The notes beneath the pieces are model-generated. The model was given only the letters and a program-made list of their open reading frames with translations, searched no databases and was not told where the DNA came from. This document shows, one piece after another, positions 41,346 to 48,830 of a stretch of DNA of 64,000 nt (its first letter is position 1; each line of letters starts with the position of its first letter). The translations under genes were made by a program, and so were the position numbers. The DNA is from JAZPYZ01 sp045544455 (GTDB taxonomy: Bacteria; Bacillota; Clostridia; Oscillospirales; Acutalibacteraceae): contig JAZPYZ010000014.1 of NCBI GenBank assembly GCA_045544455.1, positions 36,852-100,851 on the forward strand, read 5' to 3'.

Positions 41346-41627
41346 ATGCCCGAAGAGAAAAAAACAGTACCGGCGGCGCATCATTTGATTTTAGATAATC
41401 GTCGCACGTTGACCTTATCCGGCGTGAGCGACGTCGATAGTTTTGACGACATGGTTGTGGTGGTGTATATCGACGGAGGCGAACTCACCGTTAAGGGGAT
41501 TGATCTGCAGATCGTGCGGTTAAGTCTCGAAACCGGTGAGATGCAGATCGACGGCCAGGTCGAATCGATGACCTATGCGGACGTACAGTCGCGCACCGCC
41601 GGCTTTTTCGGCCGACTGTTTAAGTAG
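41346..41627 (+). CDS. yabP: Sporulation protein YabP
   Basis: 93 aa. It matches the YabP/YqfC pattern of small beta-rich sporulation proteins (HHLILDNRRTLTLSGVSDVDSFDD). In Bacillus it is needed for spore cortex formation and is made in the mother cell. AGGAGGGG precedes the ATG. The 55-nt gap after rqcP might carry a sporulation sigma-factor promoter, but I cannot identify one securely. Confidence 0.92.
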   Translation: MPEEKKTVPAAHHLILDNRRTLTLSGVSDVDSFDDMVVVVYIDGGELTVKGIDLQIVRLSLETGEMQIDGQVESMTYADVQSRTAGFFGRLFK

Positions 41628-41636
41628 GGGGCCGGT

Positions 41637-42122
41637 ATGGAATGGACCAACGCCAGTCAACTGCACGGATTGTTATTATCCGGCGGTTTTGGCTTTTTAC
41701 TCGGCATTTACTACGAACTGTTTCGATGGATGCGTCGGTTGTTTCGGTCGCAAAAAGGTGCGATATTTGTACAGGATATACTGTTTTGCGTCACCGCTTC
41801 GATCGCCACATTTTTGTTTGATCTGTATCTGTCAGGCGGCCAACTGCGCCTGTATTTGTTTATCGGTCTGGCCGTTGGATTTGCGGTGTATTACGGCACA
41901 CTCGGTCGGTTTGTGTTAGCGATATCCGACCGCTTGGTGTCGGTGTTACGAACCGTGTTTGCCGCGGTGATGCGCCCGTTTTCAGCGTTGGCGTGTTGGG
42001 GTGAAAGGATCGGTGCGCGCGTTTGGTCTTTTTTGGCCGAAAAAACACGCGGATTGAAGCGGTTTTTTTCGAAAAACCTCTTGAAAAAGCGTGTAAAGGT
42101 ATTGTATAATCAAGAAGAATAG
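41637..42122 (+). CDS. yabQ: Spore cortex biosynthesis protein YabQ
   Basis: 161 aa with four or five membrane segments in the first 110 residues and a basic amphipathic tail. It begins 9 nt after yabP. YabQ is a mother-cell membrane protein essential for cortex formation in Bacillus. The assignment rests on topology, length and its invariable place between yabP and divIC. Confidence 0.9.
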   Translation: MEWTNASQLHGLLLSGGFGFLLGIYYELFRWMRRLFRSQKGAIFVQDILFCVTASIATFLFDLYLSGGQLRLYLFIGLAVGFAVYYGTLGRFVLAISDRLVSVLRTVFAAVMRPFSALACWGERIGARVWSFLAEKTRGLKRFFSKNLLKKRVKVLYNQEE

Positions 42123-42163
42123 GGAAGTAGTGGTTTTCAGACTGTAAACAAGGAGGAGAACGA

Positions 42164-42448
42164 ATGAAACATACCGGTAAAAGAAAAGGCAATTTTCTTT
42201 TGAAAACGGCATTGTTAGCGGTCTCTTGCTATGTTTTGGTTATGTTGATTCAACTACATATCGAAATTGCGAATCGGCATGAACAGTTGGAAAAACTGGA
42301 AACGAGTATTGCGTATCAACAACAGATCAACGAAGACATGCAGGCGATGCGCGATAACTATGAGTCCTATTTGGAACAACAAGCCAGAGAACAAGGGCTG
42401 GCGTTGCCGGGCGAAACTATTTTTAAAGAAGCACCCGGAAACGGTTGA
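42164..42448 (+). CDS. divIC: DivIC/FtsB-like septum formation initiator
   Basis: 94 aa. One membrane segment (about 12-31) is followed by a coiled coil (about 34-76) and a short tail, the classical FtsB/DivIC layout. It pairs with FtsL-type proteins in the divisome. AAGGAGG is placed before the ATG. In Bacillus, divIC likewise follows yabQ and precedes yabR. Confidence 0.9.
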   Translation: MKHTGKRKGNFLLKTALLAVSCYVLVMLIQLHIEIANRHEQLEKLETSIAYQQQINEDMQAMRDNYESYLEQQAREQGLALPGETIFKEAPGNG

Positions 42449-42474
42449 GAGGTCAAGGAGGCAATCAGGCATCT

Positions 42475-42915
42475 ATGCAACTGGAAGTAGGAACGGTTTT
42501 TGAGGGAAAGGTGACAGGGATCACCAAGTTCGGCGCGTTTGTGGAACTGCCGGACAAAAAGAACGGCATGGTACATATTTCGGAAATCGCCCAAACGTAC
42601 GTCAAGGAGATTCGCGATCACGTTACCGAAGGCCAGACCGTTAAGGTCAAAGTGCTCAGCATTAGCGAAGATGGCAAGGTGAGTTTATCGATCAAAAAGG
42701 CGATGGATCCGCCGCCGAGAAAGGCGTATTCTCGTCCTGCTCCCGTTACCGGTCCGGGCTCGTTTGAATGGAGGCCCAGCACCAATTCTTCCGGTAGTTT
42801 TGAAGATATGATGTCGAAATTCAAGCAGACCAGTGATGAAAAGATGTCGGATCTGAAACGGTCACTGGACAGCAAACACGGCGGATTTACCCGTCGTGGT
42901 TCCTCGAATAAATAA
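42475..42915 (+). CDS. yabR: S1-domain RNA-binding protein (YabR-like)
   Basis: 146 aa. One S1 domain (residues 1-72: GTVFEGKVTGITKFGAFVELPDKKNGMVHISEIA). The rest is a flexible Pro/Ser/Lys-rich tail. General-stress protein 13 relatives have the same design. The ATG at 42475 is a little far (13 nt) from AAGGAGG but agrees with the S1 start. It ends the yab cluster before a terminator. Confidence 0.88.
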   Translation: MQLEVGTVFEGKVTGITKFGAFVELPDKKNGMVHISEIAQTYVKEIRDHVTEGQTVKVKVLSISEDGKVSLSIKKAMDPPPRKAYSRPAPVTGPGSFEWRPSTNSSGSFEDMMSKFKQTSDEKMSDLKRSLDSKHGGFTRRGSSNK

Positions 42916-42925
42916 TGTATACCAT

Positions 42926-42957
42926 AAAACAGAGTGGGGGCTACTCCACTCTGTTTT
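42926..42957 (+). terminator. Terminator after the yab cluster
   Basis: A 12-bp perfect stem (AAAACAGAGTGG with its complement) with an 8-nt loop. The T-run is part of the stem. Confidence 0.75.
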
Positions 42958-43008
42958 CGTAGATTGGGTTTACACCCATCCTCCATACGGATCAAGGCGG
43001 TGAACGAT

Positions 43009-43851
43009 ATGCGGAATGTTTCCGTGTCGACAATTGAAGAAACGGTTGCACGGTTATGCGTGCAAGCCAACCGATATCTGCCGGACGACATACGTCAGCG
43101 GCTCGCGGCGTCGGCCGCGTGTGAACAGCAACCGCTGGCGCGCGAGATCATGAACGATTTGGAACGCAATCGTCAAATCGCGGCCGAAACGGGGTTGCCG
43201 ATCTGTCAGGACACCGGTATGGCGGTGGTGTTTATCCGACTCGGTCAGGAAGTGCATCTTACCGACGGTTTGCTCGAAGAGGCGGTCAATCGCGGTGTAG
43301 CGCGCGGTTATCTCGACGGAAAATTGCGTTGTTCGGTGGTGGGTGATCCGCTTCGTCGCGTCAACACCGCGGACAATACGCCGGCGATCTTGCACTTGAC
43401 TATGGTGGAGGGCGATCGCATAGAGATCACCGTGGCGCCAAAAGGGTTTGGCAGCGAGAACATGAGCCGTATCGGCATGCTGAAACCATCCGCTACCAAA
43501 GATGACGTGATCGCGTTTATTGTGGAAACGGCGAAACTCGCCGGTAGTAACGCGTGTCCGCCCATGATGTTGGGCGTGGGAATCGGCGGCGATTTTGAAT
43601 GGTGTGCCACGTTAGCTAAACGGGCGTTGTGCCGTCCGGCGGATCAACCCAATGCGGATGCGTATTATGCTGCGTTGGAACAAGAAGCATTGGCGGCGGT
43701 GAATGCGCTTGGTATCGGGCCACAAGGGTTTGGTGGACAAACCACCGCGCTCGGCGTGAACGTGGAGTGGTACCCAACACATATTGCCGGTTTACCGGTC
43801 GCGGTGAACGTGGGTTGTCACGTGACACGCCACGCCACCGAAACACTCTAA
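43009..43851 (+). CDS. Fumarate hydratase class I, alpha subunit (or L-tartrate dehydratase alpha)
   Basis: 280 aa, the size of the separate alpha subunit of [4Fe-4S] hydro-lyases. Iron-sulfur cysteines lie in LPICQDTG and SNACPPMM, with the third candidate in VNVGCHVTRHA. It would hydrate fumarate to malate together with a beta subunit of about 180-200 aa. No beta subunit follows; the next gene is an RNA methyltransferase. The beta partner must be elsewhere. AAGGCGG lies before the ATG. Confidence 0.88.
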   Translation: MRNVSVSTIEETVARLCVQANRYLPDDIRQRLAASAACEQQPLAREIMNDLERNRQIAAETGLPICQDTGMAVVFIRLGQEVHLTDGLLEEAVNRGVARGYLDGKLRCSVVGDPLRRVNTADNTPAILHLTMVEGDRIEITVAPKGFGSENMSRIGMLKPSATKDDVIAFIVETAKLAGSNACPPMMLGVGIGGDFEWCATLAKRALCRPADQPNADAYYAALEQEALAAVNALGIGPQGFGGQTTALGVNVEWYPTHIAGLPVAVNVGCHVTRHATETL

Positions 43852-43865
43852 GGAGATTTACATTT

Positions 43866-44984
43866 ATGAAGGATATACAATTTTGTGCGCCGTGTCTGTT
43901 TGGGATCGAAGGCATTTTAGCGGATGAACTCAAACGCATGGATGCCGGGAACGTACAAGCCCAAAACGGACGGGTACTGTTTACCGGTGACGAATCGATG
44001 CTCGCACGGGCGAATATCGGTTCGCGATATGCCGAACGCATCCAGATCGTGATGGGTGAGTTTGAGGCGAAAACCTTTGATGCGTTGTTCGAGGGTACCA
44101 AAGCGCTCGAATGGGAACGCTGGATCGGGAAACAGGATGCGTTTCCGGTAAAAGGATGGTCGCTCAATTCGGCGTTGCACAGCATTCCGGATTGCCAGGC
44201 GATCATTAAAAAGGCGATCGCGACCAGACTGGGTGCGAAATACCGTACCGAATGGTTGGCCGAAACCGACGCTACGGTGCAGGTACAGTTTACCATCATG
44301 AAAGATCGCGCTATGTTGTTGCTCGATACCAGTGGTGTCGGACTGCACAAACGCGGTTATCGCGCGGTGGCAGGCGGTGCCCCGATCAAAGAAACCTTGG
44401 CGGCGGCTATCGTGGATTTGATGCGCGGCCGTAATGCACCGTTGGTGTGCGATCCGTGTTGCGGATCCGGCACGCTATTGATCGAATCGGCTTTGGCAGC
44501 GTATCGGATTGCCCCCGGTATTCGGCGGCGGTTTGCGGCGATGAACTGGAACAGTGTGCCGGAATCGGTGTGGCGTGACGAACGTACCCGTGCACGGGAT
44601 CTGGAAACGCGTGATAAATCGATTCTTTTACGCGGTGGCGATATCGATCCGTCGTGTGTGGAACTCACGAAAAGTAACGCGCAAAAAGCTGGTGTGGAGG
44701 CGGCTTTTTCGGTGAATTGCGCCGATTTGGCGACGTTCGTACCGGATGGGGAGCGTGGTTTGGTGCTGTGCAATCCGCCGTATGGCGAACGATTGCTCGA
44801 CGTGCAACAGGCTGAAGCCTTGTACCGCACGATGGGCAAGGTGTTTTGCCCGAAACCCGGATGGCAATACGCGATCATCAGTCCTCATGAAAAGTTTGAA
44901 GAGCTGTTTGGCCGCAAAGCGGACAAGCGTCGCAAACTGTATAACGGGATGTTAAAATGTCAGTTGTATATGTACTTTCGATAA
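43866..44984 (+). CDS. THUMP-domain rRNA methyltransferase, RlmL/YpsC family
   Basis: 372 aa. A THUMP RNA-binding part (about 40-155) precedes the SAM-binding fold with VCDPCCGSGTLL and the catalytic NPPYGERL, typical of N2-guanine methylation of 23S rRNA (position 2445-type). The C-terminal YNGMLKCQLYMYFR is also conserved. The start at 43866 follows AAGGAGA, which overlaps the previous stop. The longer frame starting at 43629 is only read-through of the fumarase region. Confidence 0.93.
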   Translation: MKDIQFCAPCLFGIEGILADELKRMDAGNVQAQNGRVLFTGDESMLARANIGSRYAERIQIVMGEFEAKTFDALFEGTKALEWERWIGKQDAFPVKGWSLNSALHSIPDCQAIIKKAIATRLGAKYRTEWLAETDATVQVQFTIMKDRAMLLLDTSGVGLHKRGYRAVAGGAPIKETLAAAIVDLMRGRNAPLVCDPCCGSGTLLIESALAAYRIAPGIRRRFAAMNWNSVPESVWRDERTRARDLETRDKSILLRGGDIDPSCVELTKSNAQKAGVEAAFSVNCADLATFVPDGERGLVLCNPPYGERLLDVQQAEALYRTMGKVFCPKPGWQYAIISPHEKFEELFGRKADKRRKLYNGMLKCQLYMYFR

Positions 44985-44996
44985 GGGGGTGTCGAC

Positions 44997-45938
44997 ATGC
45001 GACACGTGTTTATCCTCAATCCGGCCGCCGGTAAAAAACAAAAGGCGTTGCATTTGAGAGAACGTATCGAGCAAGCATTTGCAAACGAACCGGACGAAAC
45101 GTGTGAAATTTTGGTGACGAGCGAACCGCGTGATGCGGAACATATCGCCCGGCGCGAAGCGCAAAAAGGCGATGCGGTGCGCATATATGCGTGCGGTGGT
45201 GACGGCACCTTAATGGAAACCGCGTCCGGTTTGCTGGGCTTTTCTAACGCGCAGTTGGCGGTGGTGCCGTGTGGTTCGGCCAATGATTTTGTTCGGGCTT
45301 TTGGCAAAGAGGAAACGTTTTTGGAAATTGCCGATCTGATTCACGGTGAAGAACACGTCATGGATGCGATTTCCTGTAACGGTAAACTCTCGATGAATTT
45401 GTGTTCGATGGGGATGGATGCCGACGTCGGGTATCGTATGAAATATTTCAAACGTTGGCCGCTGGTATCAGGGCCGGCCTCTTACGGTTTGGCGGTGTTG
45501 GTCACGTTACTGCACAAAATTGGGCACGAACTGCGCATTGTGATGGAAGTGGAAGATGAAACCGGCCGTCACGTCGTGGAACGCAACGGTGACTATCTGT
45601 TTGCGTTGGCGGCCAACGGTCAATATTACGGTGGCGGCTATCGCGGCGCTCCGAAGGCCAAACCGGATGATGGCTTGTTAGATTTTGTGTTGATCCGGAC
45701 GATTAGCCGGATTCAGGCAATTGGACTTTTAAAAAAGTATAAAGCCGGTCAACACTTGGATTTAGATATATGTGAATCGTTCCGCGGCGTGAGCATGAAG
45801 GTGTTCGCCAACAAAGGCGCGGTGGTCAACGTCGATGGCGAATGTACCGTCGAAAACGAAACGTGTTTTGAGATTATTCCGAATGCGATTCGCTTTGTGT
45901 TGCCGCGTTCGCTTATGAAAACGGAGGTAACGGTATGA
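44997..45938 (+). CDS. Lipid kinase of the diacylglycerol kinase (YegS/DgkB) family
   Basis: 313 aa. The catalytic glycine loop GGDGT (67-71), NPAAGK near the N terminus and PCGSANDFVRAFG complete the DAGK signature. It would recycle diacylglycerol to phosphatidic acid, for example after lipoteichoic acid synthesis. Other lipid substrates cannot be excluded. The stop overlaps the next gene by ATGA. Confidence 0.9.
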   Translation: MRHVFILNPAAGKKQKALHLRERIEQAFANEPDETCEILVTSEPRDAEHIARREAQKGDAVRIYACGGDGTLMETASGLLGFSNAQLAVVPCGSANDFVRAFGKEETFLEIADLIHGEEHVMDAISCNGKLSMNLCSMGMDADVGYRMKYFKRWPLVSGPASYGLAVLVTLLHKIGHELRIVMEVEDETGRHVVERNGDYLFALAANGQYYGGGYRGAPKAKPDDGLLDFVLIRTISRIQAIGLLKKYKAGQHLDLDICESFRGVSMKVFANKGAVVNVDGECTVENETCFEIIPNAIRFVLPRSLMKTEVTV

Positions 45939-46615
45939 CAAAACCCAGCGTGGTAAAAGCAATATTGTTTGATTTAGACGGCACGTTACTTGATACGCTG
46001 CAAGATCTGGCGGATTCGATGAATCGAACGTTGGATGCCAACGATATGCCAGGACATGATCTGTCGGCGTATCGCCGCATGGTGGGCAACGGGATGCGTA
46101 TGCTGGTTACGCGTGCATTGCCGATCGGTTCGTCGGACGAATTGATCGACCGGATATTAGGCGAGTTTATGGTCGATTATCGGCAACATTGCACCGATAA
46201 AACCGCCCCGTACGATGGCGTGTTACCGATGCTTACGGTGTTGAAACAAACCGGTGTCAAGATGTATGTCGTCAGCAACAAAAACGAGGCCGAAGCCATC
46301 CAAATCGTGAAATCGATGTTTGGGGCGGATACGTTTGACGGCATTTTCGGTGTGGTGGAAGGCCGTCCGACCAAGCCGGCACCGGACAGTTCGTTGTTGG
46401 CACTCGAAATGGCCGGCTGTTCGGCCGAAGAAGCAGTGTTTGTCGGAGATTCGGAAGTAGATGCTCAAACGGCACAGGCCGCCGGCGTGTACGGGATCGG
46501 TGTCACGTGGGGATTTCGCACGCGTGAGGATCTGATCGCAGTAGGATGCACACAGTTTGCGGATGTGCCGCAAGAGGTGTGCGCCGATTTGTTGCCGCTG
46601 ATCGTGGCGGAATAA
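45935..46615 (+). CDS. HAD phosphatase, phosphoglycolate phosphatase type
   Basis: 226 aa. Motif I FDLDGTLLDT, motif II VVSNKN, the Lys in GRPTKPAPD, and motif IV FVGDSEVDAQTA. The helical cap and length match Gph/PpaX-like enzymes. Substrate uncertain (phosphoglycolate, or pyrophosphate as in PpaX). It is co-translated with the lipid kinase and is the last protein gene before the tRNA pair. Confidence 0.9.
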   Translation: MTKPSVVKAILFDLDGTLLDTLQDLADSMNRTLDANDMPGHDLSAYRRMVGNGMRMLVTRALPIGSSDELIDRILGEFMVDYRQHCTDKTAPYDGVLPMLTVLKQTGVKMYVVSNKNEAEAIQIVKSMFGADTFDGIFGVVEGRPTKPAPDSSLLALEMAGCSAEEAVFVGDSEVDAQTAQAAGVYGIGVTWGFRTREDLIAVGCTQFADVPQEVCADLLPLIVAE

Positions 46616-46642
46616 AAAACTTAGGGGAATATAAAAAAAGCC

Positions 46643-46671
46643 TTGACAAGTGAGGGAGGATTTATTATAAT
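46643..46671 (+). promoter_or_regulatory. Promoter of the tRNA-Asp/tRNA-Thr operon
   Basis: A perfect TTGACA, 17 nt, then a perfect TATAAT. Confidence 0.85.
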
Positions 46672-46704
46672 ATTCCCGTTGCAGTCGCAATCGTGATTGC
46701 ATGT

Positions 46705-46781
46705 GGCCCGGTAGTTCAGCTGGTTAGAACGCTAGCCTGTCACGCTAGAGGTCGACGGTTCGAGCCCGTTCCGGGTCGCCA
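46705..46781 (+). tRNA. tRNA-Asp (anticodon GTC)
   Basis: 77 nt including an encoded CCA. Seven-pair acceptor (one G-U), anticodon stem CTAGC/GCTAG with loop CTGTCAC (anticodon at 46739-46741), and T-arm GGTTCGAGCCC. Confidence 0.96.
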
Positions 46782-46784
46782 CTT

Positions 46785-46860
<76 letters not shown>

Positions 46861-46866
46861 AAGAAC

Positions 46867-46900
46867 AAAACCCATCCATTCGGATGGGTTTTGTTTTTTT
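46867..46900 (+). terminator. Terminator of the tRNA-Asp/tRNA-Thr operon
   Basis: An 11-bp stem (AAAACCCATCC and complement) with loop ATTC and a long T-run. Confidence 0.92.
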
Positions 46901-46906
46901 AGTAAT

Positions 46907-47017
46907 AGCCAGATTTGAAAGAACAAATGCGGCGCGGATGAGCGCAGCCGGCGAGGGCTGGACCGAGCCGAACCTTTATTTTTGCCCTTCGGGGCAAAAA
47001 TGCAAACAAATCTGGCT
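46907..47017. repeat. 111-bp element with 11-bp perfect inverted ends, downstream of tRNA-Thr
   Basis: The ends AGCCAGATTTG and CAAATCTGGCT are perfect inverted repeats. Inside are a GC-rich stretch with several GCG/CGC repeats and a hairpin TTTTTGCCC-TTCG-GGGCAAAAA. No reading frame is evident. The right end merges with a degenerate copy of the tRNA-Thr 3' end. It could be a small non-autonomous element or a structured RNA. Confidence 0.55.
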
Positions 47018-47029
47018 AACAGCTCCAAA
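47011..47029 (+). repeat. Degenerate copy of the tRNA-Thr 3' end
   Basis: TCTGGCTAACAGCTCCAAA matches the 3' end of tRNA-Thr including CCA (TCTGGTTAGCAGCTCCAAA) at 17 of 19 positions, about 167 bp downstream. Such copies are left by tRNA-targeted integration, or by duplication. Confidence 0.6.
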
Positions 47030-47106
47030 AATCCCGAATGCGAAAGCGTTCGGGATTTTACTTTTTCACTATTCACTTTTCACTTAAAAACGCATTCGGG
47101 ATTTTT
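47027..47106. repeat. Overlapping inverted repeats that can form alternative hairpins
   Basis: ATCCCGAATGCG (47031-47042) can pair with CGTTCGGGAT just downstream, or over 12 perfect pairs with CGCATTCGGGAT at 47091-47102. The AT-rich spacer contains CACTATTCAC, with GTGAATAG appearing again downstream. The arms end in A- and T-runs. Either nested terminators or the trace of a repeat duplication. Confidence 0.5.
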
Positions 47107-47142
47107 GGAAAGTAAGAGGTAATAGTGAATAGGGAGGAGGTA

Positions 47143-47171
47143 TTGCGGCTTTGCCGCTTTTATGCTATAAT
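47143..47171 (+). promoter_or_regulatory. Promoter before the gene remnants
   Basis: TTGCGG, 17 nt ending ATGC, then TATAAT. The spacer overlaps a small GCGGC-TTT-GCCGC hairpin. Confidence 0.5.
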
Positions 47172-47191
47172 AAACCCAAGGAGATGGTTTT

Positions 47192-47341
47192 ATGGGTTTA
47201 TTTGATATATTTAAGAAAAAGAAAGTTGAATTGACAGAGGAACAACAAAAGTGGAATAAAATGTGGGAATTGTGGACGGAAGAAAATGTTGAATCACCAT
47301 ATTCTGAATTAATGACCTATCAACGAAATATTATTTCTTGA
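47192..47341 (+). pseudogene. Truncated N-terminal fragment resembling DUF4375/DMP19-type proteins
   Basis: 49 codons with a good AAGGAGATG ribosome site. The start MGLFDIFKKKK and the end SPYSELMTYQ resemble the N terminus of a larger clostridial protein, normally continuing SEINNGGHxQYF. Here it runs into NIIS and a stop, because another gene's tail has been joined in. AT-rich, unlike the flanking genes. Homology recognised by eye only. Confidence 0.5.
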
Positions 47342-47522
47342 TGATAACTGCAATGCTGATAAAACGGCAAAATTGTCAGGAATGAAGGTGTGCGGTGTTT
47401 ATGATTCATCTTCTGAAGATTATACAGACGACATAAAAAGAGTTTCAGACTATTATATTTATGATTTTTCAGAGTTACTCGAATTAAAATGTGAAGAAAG
47501 AGAAAAAAGCATCACATATTAA
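47331..47522 (+). pseudogene. C-terminal remnant of a HAD-superfamily hydrolase
   Basis: An open frame without a start reads FLDDNCNADKTAKLSGMKVCGVYD and then DYYIYDFSELLELK to a TAA. This matches the end of beta-phosphoglucomutase-like HAD proteins (motif IV, then MKVCGVYD). It overlaps the preceding fragment in another frame, so the junction is a deletion or recombination scar near 47330. AT-rich. Confidence 0.55.
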
Positions 47523-47558
47523 ACGGTATAGTTATTATCAAAAAGGGAGTGTTTAAAA

Positions 47559-48413
47559 GTGAAATTATCTGTGGAATTATACACACTGGCACAAAGGTTT
47601 GGGGATTTTAGGGCTATAGAAATATCGAAGGCTGCAGGCTTTGATGCGATAGATTATTCATATTATTATGACAAAGAATGTGAAGAAGTTTTAGGTGATG
47701 GTTATAAAGAATATGCAGAAAAGTTAAGAGTTCATCTTGATAAGGTTGGAATATCCTGTAATCAGGCACATGCGCCTTTTTCGTTCAAATATGGTTTAGA
47801 GCATAATATTTTTGAAGAAAAGTATCTGTGGATGATACACTCTTTGGAATCAGCATCAATTCTTGGCGCAGAAAATATAGTTGTCCATTCCATAACGGTT
47901 CCTGATAGTGTTGATTTTGAGGAATATAATATTGAATATTATAAAAGTTTTATCCCGTACTGTGAACAATTTGGTATACATGTTGCAGTGGAAAATCTGT
48001 TCGGAAGGGATATAAAAAGAAAAAGGTTAACAGGCAAACTGGGGAGTCCGGATGAATTAAACAGTATTGTTGAAAAAATCAATTCACCATGGATTGTAGC
48101 ATGCGTGGATATTGGGCATGCAGCATTGACCGGATATGAACCAGAAAAATTTATTGAAGGTGTTAATCCGAGGATTTTAAAATCTTTGCATGTACAGGAT
48201 AATGATTATCTTGATGATAGGCATATTTTGCCTTATACAGGCGAGCTGAACTGGGAAGCAATTATGCATTCGTTGAAAAAGACAGGATATACCGGTGACT
48301 TAACTTTTGAAATTATTAAGTTTCTTGATAAGTTTCCCGACGAGCTGTTCCCAGAAGTAATGCGATTTGCTGCCTCTGTTGGAAAACATCTTGTTTCGCT
48401 TTATAATAAATAA
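47559..48413 (+). CDS. Sugar phosphate isomerase/epimerase (xylose-isomerase-like TIM barrel)
   Basis: 284 aa. AP-endonuclease-2/IolE-type barrel: begins MKLSVELYTLAQRFGDF, with metal-site residues in the Glu of HVAVENL, the Asp-His of CVDIGHA, His in SLHVQDND and Glu near the end in LTFEIIKF. It would isomerise or epimerise a sugar or inositol derivative. GTG start, 10 nt after AAGGGAG. Base composition is clearly lower in GC than its neighbours, and the codons favour A/T endings, which suggests transfer. It is the only intact gene in the AT-rich insert. Confidence 0.85.
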   Translation: MKLSVELYTLAQRFGDFRAIEISKAAGFDAIDYSYYYDKECEEVLGDGYKEYAEKLRVHLDKVGISCNQAHAPFSFKYGLEHNIFEEKYLWMIHSLESASILGAENIVVHSITVPDSVDFEEYNIEYYKSFIPYCEQFGIHVAVENLFGRDIKRKRLTGKLGSPDELNSIVEKINSPWIVACVDIGHAALTGYEPEKFIEGVNPRILKSLHVQDNDYLDDRHILPYTGELNWEAIMHSLKKTGYTGDLTFEIIKFLDKFPDELFPEVMRFAASVGKHLVSLYNK

Positions 48414-48594
48414 TTTGCATCTAAGCCTTACATCCTACATCGAATGTTGTTAGTTGAAGTTTTTTAGGTTGTTACTTATTTGTTTAAACATAATTTATTT
48501 ACTCACAGGAATTACATTAAAAAATGTTTCTTGTATCAAAAAATAAAGAAAATCAGGTTTTCGACCGGTTCCATTTTGAGTGTCGGTCCCAAAT

Positions 48595-48626
48595 ATCCCG
48601 TTCACGAAAGTGGACGGGATTTTTTG
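48595..48626 (+). terminator. Terminator at the right edge of the AT-rich insert
   Basis: An 11-bp stem ATCCCGTTCAC/GTGGACGGGAT (one G-U) with loop GAAA and a T-run. Confidence 0.85.
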
Positions 48627-48696
48627 TTTGCGCAATGGAGAGGGTTATATTATGATGAAGGCGCTTTTTAGAACGGATCTTTGCGTGCCTATCCAC

Positions 48697-48725
48697 TTGA
48701 AAAATCGTAAGCGGTGTGGTATGAT
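48697..48725 (+). promoter_or_regulatory. Promoter of the second PHP gene
   Basis: TTGAAA, 17 nt ending TGTGG, then TATGAT. Confidence 0.65.
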
Positions 48726-48830
48726 AAACGGCGTTTAGCGGATAGCGACCGTCGGGGGAAACATCTCTCGCTCGACGGAATATCATAATTAAGAGAAACG
48801 ATTTGAGTTCAAAGGGGAACAAACATAGAG

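Larger units (their letters stand above)
48414..48830. other. Intergenic region with tRNA-like end, terminator and promoter
   Basis: No gene is seen in these 417 bp. Positions 48563-48593 match the tRNA-Thr 3' end at about 21 of 31 positions (GGTTCCATTTTG ... TCCCAAA), possibly a decayed copy. A terminator hairpin follows (48595-48625), then a promoter for the PHP gene. Base composition returns to the chromosomal average near 48660. Confidence 0.5.

Noticed and set aside
43629..43865. N-terminal extension of the rRNA methyltransferase
   Set aside because: It overlaps the end of the fumarase gene in another frame. The internal ATG at 43866 has a strong ribosome site and gives the family's N terminus.
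47192..47522. One frameshifted gene across the two fragments
   Set aside because: The halves belong to different families (a DUF4375-like start and a HAD end), so a simple frameshift does not explain them; recombination does.
46861..48830. CRISPR array near the repeats
   Set aside because: The repeats are two or three copies of unequal sequence at irregular spacing; there are no regular repeat-spacer units anywhere in the window and no cas genes.
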